This document shows positions 45,654 to 56,701 of a stretch of DNA of 64,000 nucleotides, one piece after another. The notes under the pieces were generated by a model that was not told the DNA's origin, did not search any database, and saw only the letters and a program-made list of their open reading frames with translations. The stretch is taken from positions 372,001-436,000 of the forward strand of contig JAEQBH010000034.1 in NCBI GenBank assembly GCA_016808115.1, given 5' to 3'. Numbering within the stretch: the first letter of the stretch is position 1; the number at the start of each line of letters is the position of its first letter. This DNA comes from Tetrastigma voinierianum (Eukaryota > Streptophyta > Magnoliopsida > Vitales > Vitaceae). The position numbers were made by a program, and so were the translations under genes.

Positions 45654-47049
45654 GTCATCCATCATCAGTGTGGATGAATGGGTAGTGAGCTCGTACTTTG
45701 GACGACGTCCAATAAATGTCTCATGGTTTAAAACATAAAAAAAATATAAATAATGGGTCAAGTGAGCAAGCAAAGGGTAATCATAACTCTGCGAAGTTTC
45801 TGAATACGGTGTAAGAGACTTAAGGCGGTGATCCGAAAAGCTCAGATATGGTGTAAGAGACCCGCTATGAGTCGGTAAGTTCTTTTTTTCCCAAAAACAC
45901 GGGCGTCATGGTTATCACATAGGACTTCAGTTTGCGGTGATGGGAGTCGAGATTGACTGGGATTAGTTGCCCATCGGGCACTTGCATCGCACCTGGGTGA
46001 GCCTGCAAGGGCTCGATATATGTGGTGTCATTGGGACTACCAAGATCTGCTGTCGGCACTTCTCGCATAAAAGACGCGCGGTGGGCCGGGTGTTGACTCG
46101 ATAAGGGCATGAAGACATTTCCATGCACGACATACAACATTCATGTAGACATTTTCATTTGACGTAGGCCGGGTTGGTTTAATCAGAAGAGCATCTCTAG
46201 GTGGAGAGTAACCCTTTGCAGAGACATCACCACAAGATTACTCATCCTGCCATGGGACCCCTTTCAAAGCATAAAGGGTGTACAGGAGACATGCCTCTCA
46301 CGAGTGCGTTGATTATGAAGTGGAAGGGCCTCATGTGGCTTGATATAACTTTGTAAAAAGCGTTTTGTATAAAAGAATTGTAACTAAAATCTTTCGACTA
46401 TTCCTCTAAATAGCTCCGTATGTAATTATGGTAAGAGGGTCGCGGATCTACTCTTACCGGTCGTTATTGCTATGTTTTACTTTCATATTTTAGATTTAAA
46501 TGTGATTTGAATGGATCCCTTGCAAAAGGATGTATCGAGGTGGTGCCGAGTAGCTCAGTCCACAAAGAGTCGCTGACATACAGATATCGTATATGGACGA
46601 TGAACCCTCGTGGTCATTACTACTCGTTGAGACTCGATCAAGGTTACGGTTATACGTTGTATGTCGGGTAAAGCCCCCGAACAAAGGAGACTCTGCCCAA
46701 TTTTTTGTGAAAATATGATCCCATAAATGGACATAACAAAGGTGGTATCGCCCACCCGAACCACACCCTCGCGGTTAAAGGGGTTATCAACGGACCCCTG
46801 ACGTTTAGGGATTCACGTATCAAACCGCTTTATTACTTGAATGACTTTGCGGTACTGCGCTGATCTGCACTTCAAAACACAATTTGCACTGAAGTCATTC
46901 ATCCTAGGGCAAACAACATATTTATATCGAAAATCGCTAACAAGTTTTGTGTTGTTATTCGACTGATCGAAATTCTTCAGAATCGGTGGTTAAAGATTTG
47001 GTTGAACAAATACATTTTGGTCTTAACAAGTTTTTGCGTAGACATACAA

Positions 47050-49690
47050 CACACATCAAAAGGTAGGCCTAGTGCCACCTTGATCCACTAATGCAATGTC
47101 ATGGCTATGAGTGTGCCTGTGTAGTGTAGTGCTCAATGAGTCTCCAAACAAAAAATCAAGTACATCTCAAGAAGACATTCCAATTCTTCTCATTCCACAA
47201 AGCAAAAATGGTAGGTCAGTAATCACCTAGCAAGGGTAGGAAAGGAAGATAAGAGCCTCAGGACAATCATTTGTCATCATAGGCTATGGAGTACAAAAAC
47301 ACATATTAAGGAAAAAAGAGCAATGATGAAGATGAGACCGGGTTGGAAGCCATTGAACCAACACAAGAAGTTCCTAAGAAAACAAATCCAAGAAAGTTAG
47401 CAATGACAAAGGTTTAAATCTTAGGCTACAAAGCCGAGAAATGTTAACTAGTAAGTAAAAGTCCTTCTGACATGAGCTAAATCTTGTTGTTCCGCCTCAG
47501 AGACAAAGAGAAATTCGTGATGCACCCACCTACAATCCGTCAAAGAAAAACTCAAGTTCAAAGTAGTCACTTCCAACCCGAGGTTGTTGAAAATCATTCA
47601 ATATGCATTCAAGAAATTTTTTGAAATAGCCAAACTACTTCAAAGAATTTTTTCGAAGGTGCATTCATGACTATTTTCAAAGTCTGCACCTAAGCAAATT
47701 TTCAAAACAAGCCGAAAAGCTTCAAATAGTTTTTTTTTTCTAATGATGTACTCATGATTATTTTCAAAATATACATCCCGGAAAAGGTTTGAAACAGTCA
47801 AACAACTTCAAAAGAATTTTTTTGAAGGTGTATTTATAAATATTTTTCATAATCTACACCTTAGAAATATTCGAAACAAGCTGAATGGCTTCAAAAGAAT
47901 TTTTTTTTCGAAGGTTTGTTCATGAATGTTTTCGAGTTTTACACCTCATAAAATTTTTGAAAATATCCAAATGGCTTCAAAGAATTTTTTTTCGAAAGTG
48001 TATTCAGGGCTCTTTTCAGAGTATGGACCTAAGAAAAATTTTTAAACAAGTCGAAAAGCTTCAAATAATTTTTTTAAGGGTGTACCCATGATTAATTTTC
48101 GTAATATACACCCCGTAAAGTGTTCAAAATAGTCAAACGACTTCAAAGAATTTTTTTCGAAGGTGTATCCATGACTCTTTTCAGAGTTTGCACCAAAGAC
48201 ATTTTTTGAAACAATCTGAACAGCTTCAAAGAAATGTTTTTGTAAGGGTGTACTCATGATTATTTTCAAAATATACAACCCAGAAAAGGTTCGAAACATC
48301 CAAACGACTTCAAAGAATTTTTTCGAAGGTGCATTCATGACTCTTTTCAAAGTCTGCATCTAAGAAAATTTTCGAAACAAACCGAATAGCTTCAAATAGT
48401 TTTTTTCTAAGGTGTACTCATGATTATTTTCAAAATATACACCTCAAAAAAGGTTTGAAACAGTCAAACGACTTCAAAGAGTTTTTTTTTTTTTTAAGAT
48501 GTGTTCATGACTCTTTTCAGAGTTTGCACCTAAGAATTTTTTTGAAACAAGCTGAAAAACTTAAGATAATATTTTCTAAGGGTGTACTTATGATTATTTT
48601 CAAAATATACACCCCGAAAAAGGTTCGAAACAATCAAACAACTTCAGAAATTTTTTTTTTCTAAAATGTATTCATGATTCTTTTTAGAGTCTATGCCCTA
48701 GAAAATGTTCGAAACAATCAAATAAGCTTAAAATAATTTTTTTTTGAAAGTGAATTCAAGAATATTTTTGAGTTCTACACCTAAAGTAAATATTCGAAAG
48801 AGTTGAACAACTTCAAAGAATTTTTTTTCGAATGTGCATTCATGAATATTTTCTAGTTCTATACCTAAGAAAAAATTTTGAAAATAGCCAAACGACTTTA
48901 AAAGAAATTTTTCTAAAGTGTACTCAAGATTATCTTCATAATGTACACAACGGGAAAGCTTCGAAACAAACCAAACAGGTTCAAAGAATTTTTTTCAAGA
49001 ACACATTCAAGGGGATTTTTCATAAAAAATTTGCACTCAGTAAAAGTTTCGAACAACAGCAAGTAAAAGTTTCAATTTTTGGGCATCAAAGAAAGCTTGA
49101 AAATTGCATCCAAAGAAGTTTCTTCATGGAAAACCCCAATCAAGAAATTCTTCTATCAAGGAAATAAAAAAAGTTTTGATCTTTTAGAAACTTACAGTAG
49201 AAGACAAATGAAGAATAGTTGTCGACATCAAAAAGCTTTAGCGAACGAGCAGTAGTTTCCGGCCAATGTCTTCCGGCCGCACCAGTGACAATCCTTGCAG
49301 TGACGTCGATGGTTGGATCTTCTTCGGTAGTAGCACGGTGATTTCCTACAACATCATTAGGTGTGTTGATGGCTTCATCGACAGTTTCTGCTCGATGATA
49401 GGTGGCTTTGACAGCATTAACGACGACTGCAATAGCATTGACAGCGACGTCGTCGGCGAAGACAACAGTGGCAACATCGATGACGGCGTGGAGGGAGGAA
49501 GAAGAAGATAAAAAATTTAAAGTAGAAAAGTCTCCTTTCTCCAAACAAGTGGAGGTTTTTTTTAGAATAAAATAAATTCTTTTTGAGAAATCTTAAGTTA
49601 CTTTGAGGAGAAGTCGAATGATTATTCTTTGGAGGGACAATATCCTTTGCTGGAGGAAGAACAAAAGTTGGAGGTTTAAACTTGATGATG
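47050..49690 (-). mobile_element. F2: inverted copy of the F1 5' region
   Basis: Read on the minus strand it has, in order, the TTTAAACCTCCAACTTTTG phrase (49,660-49,678), a GTCGTCG-rich tract (49,300-49,480), and the 83-bp array (49,080-47,600). These are followed by TTTCTCGGCTTTGTAGCC and an ATG with MASNPVSSSS (near 47,350), the counterpart of the PMD start at 31,672. The PMD body is not recognisable beyond it (47,290-47,050). The outer end is cut by the E 5' LTR at about 49,700. Confidence 0.65.
47600..49080 (-). repeat. F2 minisatellite: about 17 units of ~83 bp in dimers
   Basis: Unit marks lie at about 47,661, 47,744, 47,827, 47,915, 47,997, 48,078, 48,161, 48,246, 48,327, 48,410, 48,498, 48,582, 48,665, 48,748, 48,833, 48,915 and 48,999. 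Two unit types alternate through much of the array (ATGACTCTTTTCAGAGTTTG and ATGATTATTTTCAAAATATA), giving a ~166-bp higher-order period. No reading frame persists. Confidence 0.9.
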
Positions 49691-50101
49691 GTTCATACTT
49701 TGGCCTACACTGCAATAGTTTATTACGTGTTTAGGGTATCTTATAATTCCTAATTTGCATTTTTCGGAAATTAAGTGTAAAATGGGAAAATTGTTAAAAT
49801 GGTAAAATTTCACATTAAGGACCCTAAAGGTCATAATTCAAAGGAGTAATATGTTATTATAAATTAGATAAGTTGATGTGTAAATGGAATGAAATTGAAG
49901 CTAATGAGAAAAAGGAGAAATTAAGCGAAATGTGATAAACGAGCATGGCCTTAAGTCCAAAATGAGGATAAGACCAAAAATTGGTCTTAGAATTGAAGGG
50001 AAGATATTTTGGTGTGTGATGTTAGGGCATTCCAATGAGAATGGCCAAAATTGAATCATTTTACTGTTTACGCACATTGCCCTACGCTGGGCATGGGGCT
50101 T

Positions 50102-50190
50102 CGCCTAGGCGGAGGTCCTACTCTGAGCGAATCCAGTGGAGTTTTCCAAATTTTTTGATCCACCTAGGCATAGGAACCCACGCCTAGGCA
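50102..50190. repeat. CGCCTAGGCG palindromes in E 5' LTR
   Basis: CGCCTAGGCG is at 50,102-50,111, CACCTAGGCA at 50,161 and CGCCTAGGCA at 50,181. The 3' LTR has five at the same place (57,365-57,450), so the cluster has expanded or shrunk since insertion. Confidence 0.85.
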
Positions 50191-50539
50191 TAACCGGTCA
50201 CTACACAGACGAGCTACGGTTCGAGTTTGTTATTTCTTGGTTAATTCTAAGTCAGATTTACTCTTTGTTTAGACTTCCAATGGAAGATATTTAGGCATAA
50301 AATTGGATTAATTGAGGATCATAACAAGTGAATGAAAGGGTCCGTACAAGCATAAAAGTTATATGAAAAATGTTAAGTACCTTGCTGCCGAGGCAAAGCA
50401 AAGCTTCACCTTAGCGATCCTGTCATTGGGCAGACATTGTTTCTTGCCCCTCATTTGCTAATGTCTTAAGAAAAATATAACAAGCTCAGTAATAAATATA
50501 ATTGTATGCCTGTCGGAGACCGGATAGTGAATGAATAGA

Positions 50540-50745
50540 CACATCTGTTCAATGCGACGACACTCCTGCATTGTGCTACGACACCTCTATTACGTGGGCA
50601 AGCACGTCTCTGTTGAGTGTGACAGTACTTCTGCTAGTGCTATGACACTTATGTTACGTGAATAGGACATGTCTGTTTAGTGCGACGACATACGCATTGT
50701 GCTACAGCATACGGTATATGGGTGGCGCGTGCAGCCGATCTTGTA
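50540..50745 (+). repeat. ~69-bp tandem repeat in E LTR, three units
   Basis: CTGTTCAATGCGACGACAC, CTGTTGAGTGTGACAGTAC and CTGTTTAGTGCGACGACAT lie at about 50,543, 50,612 and 50,681. Each is followed by GTGCTA(C/T)GACA-like words and TTACGTG. The 3' LTR has a decayed equivalent at 59,700-59,900. Confidence 0.75.
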
Positions 50746-51423
50746 TAGTGCAACCCCAGGTGTACCTATTATCTTGCATCCCTCTTATTCATTATTCTTT
50801 TGAATTACATACATGCAAACATTTTATATGATAAGAATCGAATAATGAACAAGAAGAAACATGTCGATTACATTACATAATGTGCACCTACGATTTCCTA
50901 CTATATAAGATCTTTATTTACAGACTCCTCACGAATATGTAAATTTTGATATAAAATTATGTTATATGAAAACTCTATTATATGTAAGCTCTAACATATA
51001 CATTATCATTATATGTATCCTATAATTGCTGGACACTCAGTGGTCATATGCGATATCTGTTTTCATTAAGCTATAAACAGCAGGTGCTGTGGTATAGATA
51101 TGCTGAAGAGGACATAAGGCGATCACTTTCAGTCAGACTGACAGTGTGAACCACTGATGTAGGTTTTATTACTGTTTTATAATGTAAATGTAAAGTTTTG
51201 TAATAGTGGAGTTTGTGTAAACTACAAATACAAATCAGGACAAACATGTATATGTACAAGACATTTTAAACACCACTTCTGATGGTAGTTTTACAAAGTT
51301 ATAATATGATATATGGATTTTTTTTGTTAGTGGGTCCTGAATGTCAAAAGCGGGAGTAAAGGAGTTCCGGTCCCATCTTCACGCCCCTATCTTCACAGTA
51401 GAAGTAGAGGTGTAGGTTTAGTG

Positions 51424-51438
51424 TGGTATCGAGCTAGG
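51424..51438 (+). other. Primer binding site of E
   Basis: TGGTATCGAGCTAGG, close to the TGGTATCAGAGC tRNA-Met type. It fixes the 3' boundary of the 5' LTR. Confidence 0.75.
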
Positions 51439-51534
51439 TTTAGGCGTTTACGGAAACTTATTAGGTTAAAAATGCACCAACATAGTATTGTGTTGGCCTA
51501 ATCGGATAATCCTTGTTTTTGTATATTGTCTAGA

Positions 51535-52640
51535 ATGGATCGATCCCGAGAATCTATGGAAACAATTTGGCGGCAAATCCCCCATGGATCTTGATCCATT
51601 TGTCTCTAGTCCGTCTGACTCTGTTAGAAGTTAACATGCTTCAATTGAAGCGTTGTTAAAAATTTCTGAAGATATGACAAGGGTCTTAGATTGACTCACG
51701 ACCCCTCGAGCTCTGATTGATTTTATAAGAAAGCATGGAGTAGAAGATGGTACAAGTTTAGAAGAGTTTGATAAAGCCGAATTTTGGGTTGAGAAATTAC
51801 AAAGAGCTTTAGACGAAGTAAAATGTCCACCTGAACAAATAGCCAAATGTGTGGTCGTTGTTCTGAAGTGCGACATGATTAGTGGAAGCTAGTTCTAGAA
51901 ATCCATTGCTTCCAGGACCCGATTTCATCTGGGACTTCTCACATCGAAGTTTCGGTGATATTAATATCACATATGGTATAAAGAGACAGTGAAGCACTTC
52001 ACAGATATGTAGGGAATCACTTGATGCTGCGAGGAGTATGAAAAGGGTTTAGCCACCGCGATCAGTACACACAGAATTAATCCTTACGAAACTTTAGGTG
52101 TAGGCCGATTTAGGATAGCCTAAAGGAATCCATAAGGGTACTTATGTTTGTGACATTTTGCAAGCGGTAAATTTTTATCAACTGGTGCAGGCGAAAATGA
52201 AAATAGAGAAATAAAAAATGAAGAGTCAGGAAAGAAAGTCAGAAAGAAAGTTCTCAAGAGGTAGTTCCTCCTTCGATAAAAGAGTTAGAGAATCTCTAGT
52301 TGAATCGATATAGGGTTCATCCTACGAGGTAGGAGGCAGAGGTCCCTCTTATGACCACGGGGTTAGGTAGAGGTATTTCAAACTTGACAAGAGGAAAGGA
52401 ACTTCAGATGTCAGCTACTACCACATAAGAAACTAAAGTCTTGGCATTTGCAAAAGGGTAATTGGAGGTTGTTTCGATGTAGGCTTATAGATCACCTTAT
52501 ATCGGAAGTTGTGTGAAAGGATTTGGAGTTACAGAAATCCTCGAGGAAGTGGCGAGGAGGATCAAATATACCTCCCATCGGGGCGGCAAGGAAGAGTGTG
52601 AAATAGTAGTATTTTTACTCACTAGTCCATTTAGAAACTT
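51535..52640 (+). pseudogene. E gag remains
   Basis: Starts near MDRSRESMETIW (51,536). Gag-like words appear in scattered frames, such as FIRKHGVEDGTSLEEFDKAEFW then KLQRALDEVKCPPEQIAK (51,720-51,840). Many stops follow. No clear zinc knuckle was seen, though the region 52,250-52,620 is rich in Arg, Ser and Gly as is usual between gag and the knuckle. Confidence 0.65.
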
Positions 52641-53815
52641 ATATGGCTGAAGATTAGGATGCAAGTTATCTGATTAATTTCCTCTTTATGATGACAATGA
52701 AATGCGTCTTTGAGTAGATGGAGCTCTGCAAATTCTTATATCCACATTGGACCAGTTGAGTTTTCATTCATCAGTGGGAACCTTAGCATATGACATGCTT
52801 GTTACCGGTCCTACGGGGCATAGTGTTAGAGTCAGTAGAATTGTATAAAAGCGTCCCTAATGATCTACGATAGGGAATTTTGGTTGATCTAAATTTATTT
52901 TTACACTTTTGTGATCCCGATTTGATTTGAAATGGTTGATTTATCAAACACTTCAATATAGTTAATTGTGATAAGGCTTGATGCCTTAAATGTTGTTCGA
53001 CTTGTCATGTGGCGACCACCTGAGGTGCGGGCCCCTGTCTGGCTTTGTTGACCCAGGCCTCAAGCCAAACCACATATCCCATAAGGACCTCCCAGCTACC
53101 ATGGCTCGCCTCGAGCACAGGACACAGGGCTTAGTGCCGTTCACGTGGTGGGTACCGGTGAGCCTGCTAGCTCGGTTGGTGCCTGCAATGAGGGCAGGCC
53201 ATGCCCTAGGTCCCGAGTTGAAGCGTATGTGGTGAGGGTCTAGGGAAATAGGTGATCGGCGGCGAGTCCTGGTAGGTGGGGCACATGTCGCCTGATAAAA
53301 GCGCCTTTTTATTGTGAGGTCCAGCGGGTCTACCGCGAGTGGAGCCCGTCGTCACCCTCCCAGGGTCCTTAGATGGTTCTCCTCGCTCCACTAGGATATC
53401 CCCTGCTCCTTGGGGTTCCTAACTTTCGCCTCATGAGGATCAGGCGATACTGAGCTTAAGGTCAGCAGGAAGCATCCTTCTTTGCAGTGAGCTACTAGCT
53501 CGGTTGGTGCACCCTCTGTCAGACTTGGAATTGCGCCACACAGAGTGCAGGTTCGAAGCGGCCCTGAAATCCATATTAGTGGGGAGGTCAGAGGGATAAG
53601 GATTTGTGGAGCTGAGCCGGGTCGTAGTCGGAGATAGGTGGGGCCGCACCAGGGTGGGGTCGCCACATGTGAAGAGTCATTGTGCAAGGTATTCGATTTG
53701 ACTCGGTGTCCAAATGTAATCCTACCTATCTGGCTTAGGCCTTTTCTTAGAAAGGTTGTGGCTCTCTTTGGTTTTTGGTACTTGACCACAGAGGACGGAT
53801 AAATCTGAAGATATT
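52640..53815 (+). pseudogene. E protease region, split by a TIR element
   Basis: Protease-like words (TGPTGHSVRVSRIV near 52,806 and FIKHFNIVNCDKA near 52,940) precede the insertion at 53,008-53,667. After it the reading continues as IRFDSVSKCNPTYL, near 53,691. The usual DxG site region is not readable. Confidence 0.6.
53008..53667. mobile_element. GC-rich 660-bp element with ~30-bp terminal inverted repeats
   Basis: The left end is TGTGGCGACCACCTGAGGTG followed by CGGGCCCC. The right end, inverted, is TGTGGCGACCCCACCCTGGT followed by GCGGCCCC. Composition is far more GC-rich than the surroundings. The phrase GCTAGCTCGGTTGGTGC and its variant at 53,490-53,508 are internal repeats. No transposase. 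The 9-bp flanks (GACTTGTCA and TGTGAAGAG) do not match, so class (Mutator-like or other) stays open. ORFs in it are unrecognised. Confidence 0.75.
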
Positions 53816-54740
53816 AGGTGACAAAGAGGAATTCCTTGATGTTGTTTTCTGAGGAATTCTGGGATTGCCACCGAGAAAGAGAAGTAGATATGTACATTAA
53901 AGTTGTCTGAGGATGGCTCTATTTCTAAGGCACCTGCGCTATGGCCACTGGCGAATTAAAAGAGTTGAAGAACCAATTCACAGCGTTGCAGACTGAGGAT
54001 TTGTCGGAGCCCTGATGTTCACCACAGGGTGCGTCGGTTTGTTTGTCAAAAGAAAGATGACACTCTATAGAATGTATATTGATTATAAGCGAATAAATAA
54101 AATTACTTGATATAAAGAATAAATATCAGATTCTGAGAATAAAGAGGAATCTTTTGATCGGTTAAAAATGAACAAGTGTCTTTTCTAAGATGACGATGCG
54201 ATCGGGGATATTACTCCCGGCTGGTGATGGGTTGATGTCGAAATCAGCGCTAGAACTGATATAGTCATTATGAGTTTTGTAATACCATTTGGGTTGACTA
54301 ATCTGCCAGACCGCATTCATGGACTTGATGAATAGGGTTTTTCCACTCTTATTTGGACCAATTTGTAGTGGTATTCATTGATGACATCTTGGTTTTATTT
54401 ACAAGGATGAGCGAGAACATAGACAACATTTGAGGATAGTGTTGCGAATCTAAGAGAAAAGTTTTTTGCTAAGTTAAGTAAATGTGATTTTTAGCTTAAG
54501 GAAGTGTCATTCCTATACCCATACGTATTACATGGGGTATTAGAGTGGACCTGCGAAAATTGAAGCAATTGTAAGTTGGAAACCACCTCGAAATGTAACA
54601 GAGGTGAGAAGTTTCTTGGGTTTAGCAGGCTATTACCGACGGTTCATAAAAGGATTCTCCGTCATAGCCTTTACACTTACAAAGTTACTCCGGAAAAGGG
54701 GTGAAGTTTGCGTGGGATGATAAGTGTCAGTCAAGTTTTG
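53816..54740 (+). pseudogene. E reverse transcriptase remains
   Basis: RT entry is around 53,850-53,990 (LKELKNQFTALQTEDL at the end). The catalytic region is FVVVFIDDILVLFT at about 54,360-54,405, with both aspartates retained. It is followed by FAKLSKCDF and, after frameshifts, FLGLAGYYRRFIKGFSV at 54,614-54,665. A decayed segment at 54,000-54,300 has lost the fingers and palm start. Confidence 0.85.
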
Positions 54741-54756
54741 AATAGTTCAGAAAATC

Positions 54757-55170
54757 TTGGATTTGAAACTAGCTAGTGTTGACTCGCTGACTCGGGTAGA
54801 ATATGCTTTTTATAGTGATGCCTTAAGGATAGGCTTGGGATGTGTATTGATGCAAGATGGAAAAGTAGTGGCATATGCCTCTAGACAGATGAAACGACAT
54901 GAGAAAAATTATCCCACACATGATCTGGAGTTGGAAGCGGTAGTATTCGCTTTGAAAATATGGCGTCATTACTTATATGATGAAAAATGTAGAATCTTTA
55001 TAGATCATAAAAGTGTAAGTATGTATTTAACTCGAAGGAAGCGGAACTTGAAACTAGCGTCGGTGGTTAGAATTTTGAGGGTATGATTGCATAATTGATT
55101 ACCACACTGGAAAAGCTAATGTGGTGGCCGATGCTTTAGTTGAAAATCAATTTCTGGTTTGTCCTTGAAA
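54757..55170 (+). pseudogene. E RNase H
   Basis: The ORF 54,757-55,086 carries YSDALRIGLGCVLMQDGKVV, then YASRQMKRHEKNYPTHDLEL and FIDHKSVSMYL, the gypsy RT-associated RNase H pattern. The first active-site Asp is in YSDA and the Glu in LELEAVVF. The usual D-H-K..L motif follows. The end (ANVVADAL) is in another frame near 55,120. Confidence 0.88.
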
Positions 55171-55389
55171 CACTGTGCATGGAAATTTGCATATGATGGA
55201 GCTTTGTTAGATTAATTGAGAGTTATGCCTGATTTGAAACATATGATGATTGATGCTTAGCAAGATGATATCAAGTTACAAGAAAGTGTATAATTAGTTA
55301 GAAATGGAGACAAGACTGACTATTGTATAAATGATGATGGTGGTTTGTATTACGAGAAGCTGATTATGTGCTCGAATGTCAATTTGAAA

Positions 55390-56470
55390 AAGAAATTGAT
55401 GTATGAAAGCCACAATACCGAATTCACCATGCATCCTAGAGGTAACAAGATGTATCAGGATTTGAAATAGTACTATTGGTGGCGAGGGATGAAAAAGGAT
55501 ATCGTAGAGTATGTATCCAAATGTTTGACTTGTCAATAAGTAAAAGTTGAACATCAAGTACCGTCTAGTTTGTTAAATCCCATTCCAATTCTACAATGGA
55601 AGTGGGACGACATAATTATGGATTTTGTATCCGGTTTTCCCCTCACCCTAAGAAAACATGATTCAATTTGGGTAATTGTAGACAAACTCACAAAGTCTGC
55701 TCACTTCTTACCAGTCCGACTTGACTATTCCATGGATCGATTAGCGGAGTTGTATGGAACGAGATAGTTTGGTTGCATGGGATTCCACTATCAATAGTAT
55801 CTGACCGCAATCCACGGTTTACACGTCAAGGTTTTGGAAAGAATTACAGTCAGCCATGGGTACTCGGTTGAATTTTAGTATTGCTTTCCATCCACAAACA
55901 GATGGACAATTTGAAAGAGTGATTCAAGTGTTGGAAGATATGCTTCGGGGTTGTGTGCTAGATTTTCCTGGAAGTTGGGATAAGTATATTTCCCTTATGG
56001 AATTTGCCTATAAAAACAGTTATCAGTCAACTATTTGTATGGAGCCCTATGAAGCCTTGTATGGAAGAAAATGTAGAACTCCTGTATGTTGAACAAAATT
56101 GAACGAGCATAAAGTAATTAGTCCTAACTTAGTGAAAGATACAGAAGAAAAAGTTCGGATCATTCAACAAAGGTTAAAAGCCGCTAGTGAATGACAAAAG
56201 TCTTATGTATATCTGAAAAGAAAGAACATAGAGTACGAAGTCGGAGATAAGATTTTCTTGAAAGTATTGCCATGGAGGAAGATACTCCGATTTGGAAAGA
56301 AAGGAAAACTGAGTCCAAGGTTTATTAAACCTTATGAGATTTTAGAAAGAATTGGACCAGTAGTGTATTGTTTGGCTCTCCCACCGGAGTTTTCCAAATT
56401 ACATAACGTGTTCCATGTGTTAATGCTTCGAAGATACCGTTATGATGAATCTCACATATTGCCCCGTACT
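55390..56470 (+). pseudogene. E integrase
   Basis: The zinc region lies at about 55,410-55,540 (YYWWRGMKKDI, CLTC). The core ORF 55,570-55,767 has WDDIIMDFVSGFP, the first catalytic Asp, and DKLTKSAHFLPV. The ORF 55,856-56,092 has AFHPQTDGQFERVIQVLEDM, with the third catalytic Glu in QFERVI, and YGRKCRTPVC. The region of the second Asp is frameshifted. The C-terminal GPY-like part is at 56,258-56,440 (LSPRFIKPYEILERIGPVVY). Confidence 0.9.
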
Positions 56471-56660
56471 AGATATACAAGTGCAATCGGACTTCACTTT
56501 TGATGAAGAGCTAAAAGCTATTCTAGATCGTGAAGTAAAACAACTGTGGAACAAACAAGTCTCTCTGGTAAAGGTGCTTTGGCAACACCACGGTATGGAG
56601 GAAGTAACTTGGGAACCAGAACTGACAATGAGGGCACAGTACCCATAACTCTTCGATTCA
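56442..56660 (+). pseudogene. E chromodomain
   Basis: The frame 56,442-56,648 ends VLWQHHGMEEVTWEPELTMR then AQYP, the chromodomain pattern of plant chromoviruses. It joins the integrase tail by an overlap in another frame. This domain targets integration to modified chromatin in the family. It is followed about 30 bp later by the polypurine tract (AAGGGGGGGAG, 56,690-56,700). Confidence 0.9.
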
Positions 56661-56701
56661 GGTATACTTTCGGGAATGAGAAATTTTTTAAGGGGGGGAG
56701 T

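Larger units (their letters stand above)
42883..46817 (+). mobile_element. A3: solo LTR of chromovirus A family, split by C3
   Basis: It starts TGTAAAACCCGGG at 42,883 and ends near ATTCACG at 46,817. Without C3 it is about 2.4 kb, like A1. No internal region accompanies it. The flanking five bases (CACTT and TATCA) do not match, so the target duplication has decayed or the ends are slightly off. It contains a GA microsatellite. Confidence 0.8.
41250..46975 (+). mobile_element. B2: Tat-like LTR, interrupted at 42,883-46,817
   Basis: Left part 41,250-42,882. It has palindromes at 41,299-41,561, a TATA-like box (CTATAAATAG near 41,635), and the shared block at 42,080-42,240 (CCCAGAAA..AGTGACACA..TTACTTGGGGGTATGTTAGA). 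The right part 46,818-46,975 has TTTATTACTTGAATGAC and a decayed primer-site analogue (GCTAACAAGTTTTGTGTTG). Alignment with uninterrupted B1 at 4,920-5,075 places the insertion between ATATCTGCACTT and the CGCTTTATT phrase. The LTR start is missing. Confidence 0.7.
49703..51420 (+). mobile_element. E 5' LTR (chromovirus E)
   Basis: It matches the sequence starting TGTAACACCTGTATACC at 56,702: TTTATTACGTGTTTAGGGTAT, TTTGCATTTTTCGGAAATTA and so on. The terminal bases are decayed here. The primer site TGGTATCGAGCTAGG follows at 51,424-51,438. Inside are a CCTAGG palindrome cluster (50,102-50,190) and a ~69-bp tandem repeat (50,540-50,745). It lies inside F2. Confidence 0.8.

Noticed and set aside
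53003..53789. Bacterial or organellar insertion, suggested by high GC and open frames
   Set aside because: The segment has inverted terminal repeats, internal repeats and no recognisable protein, so a TIR transposon is simpler.
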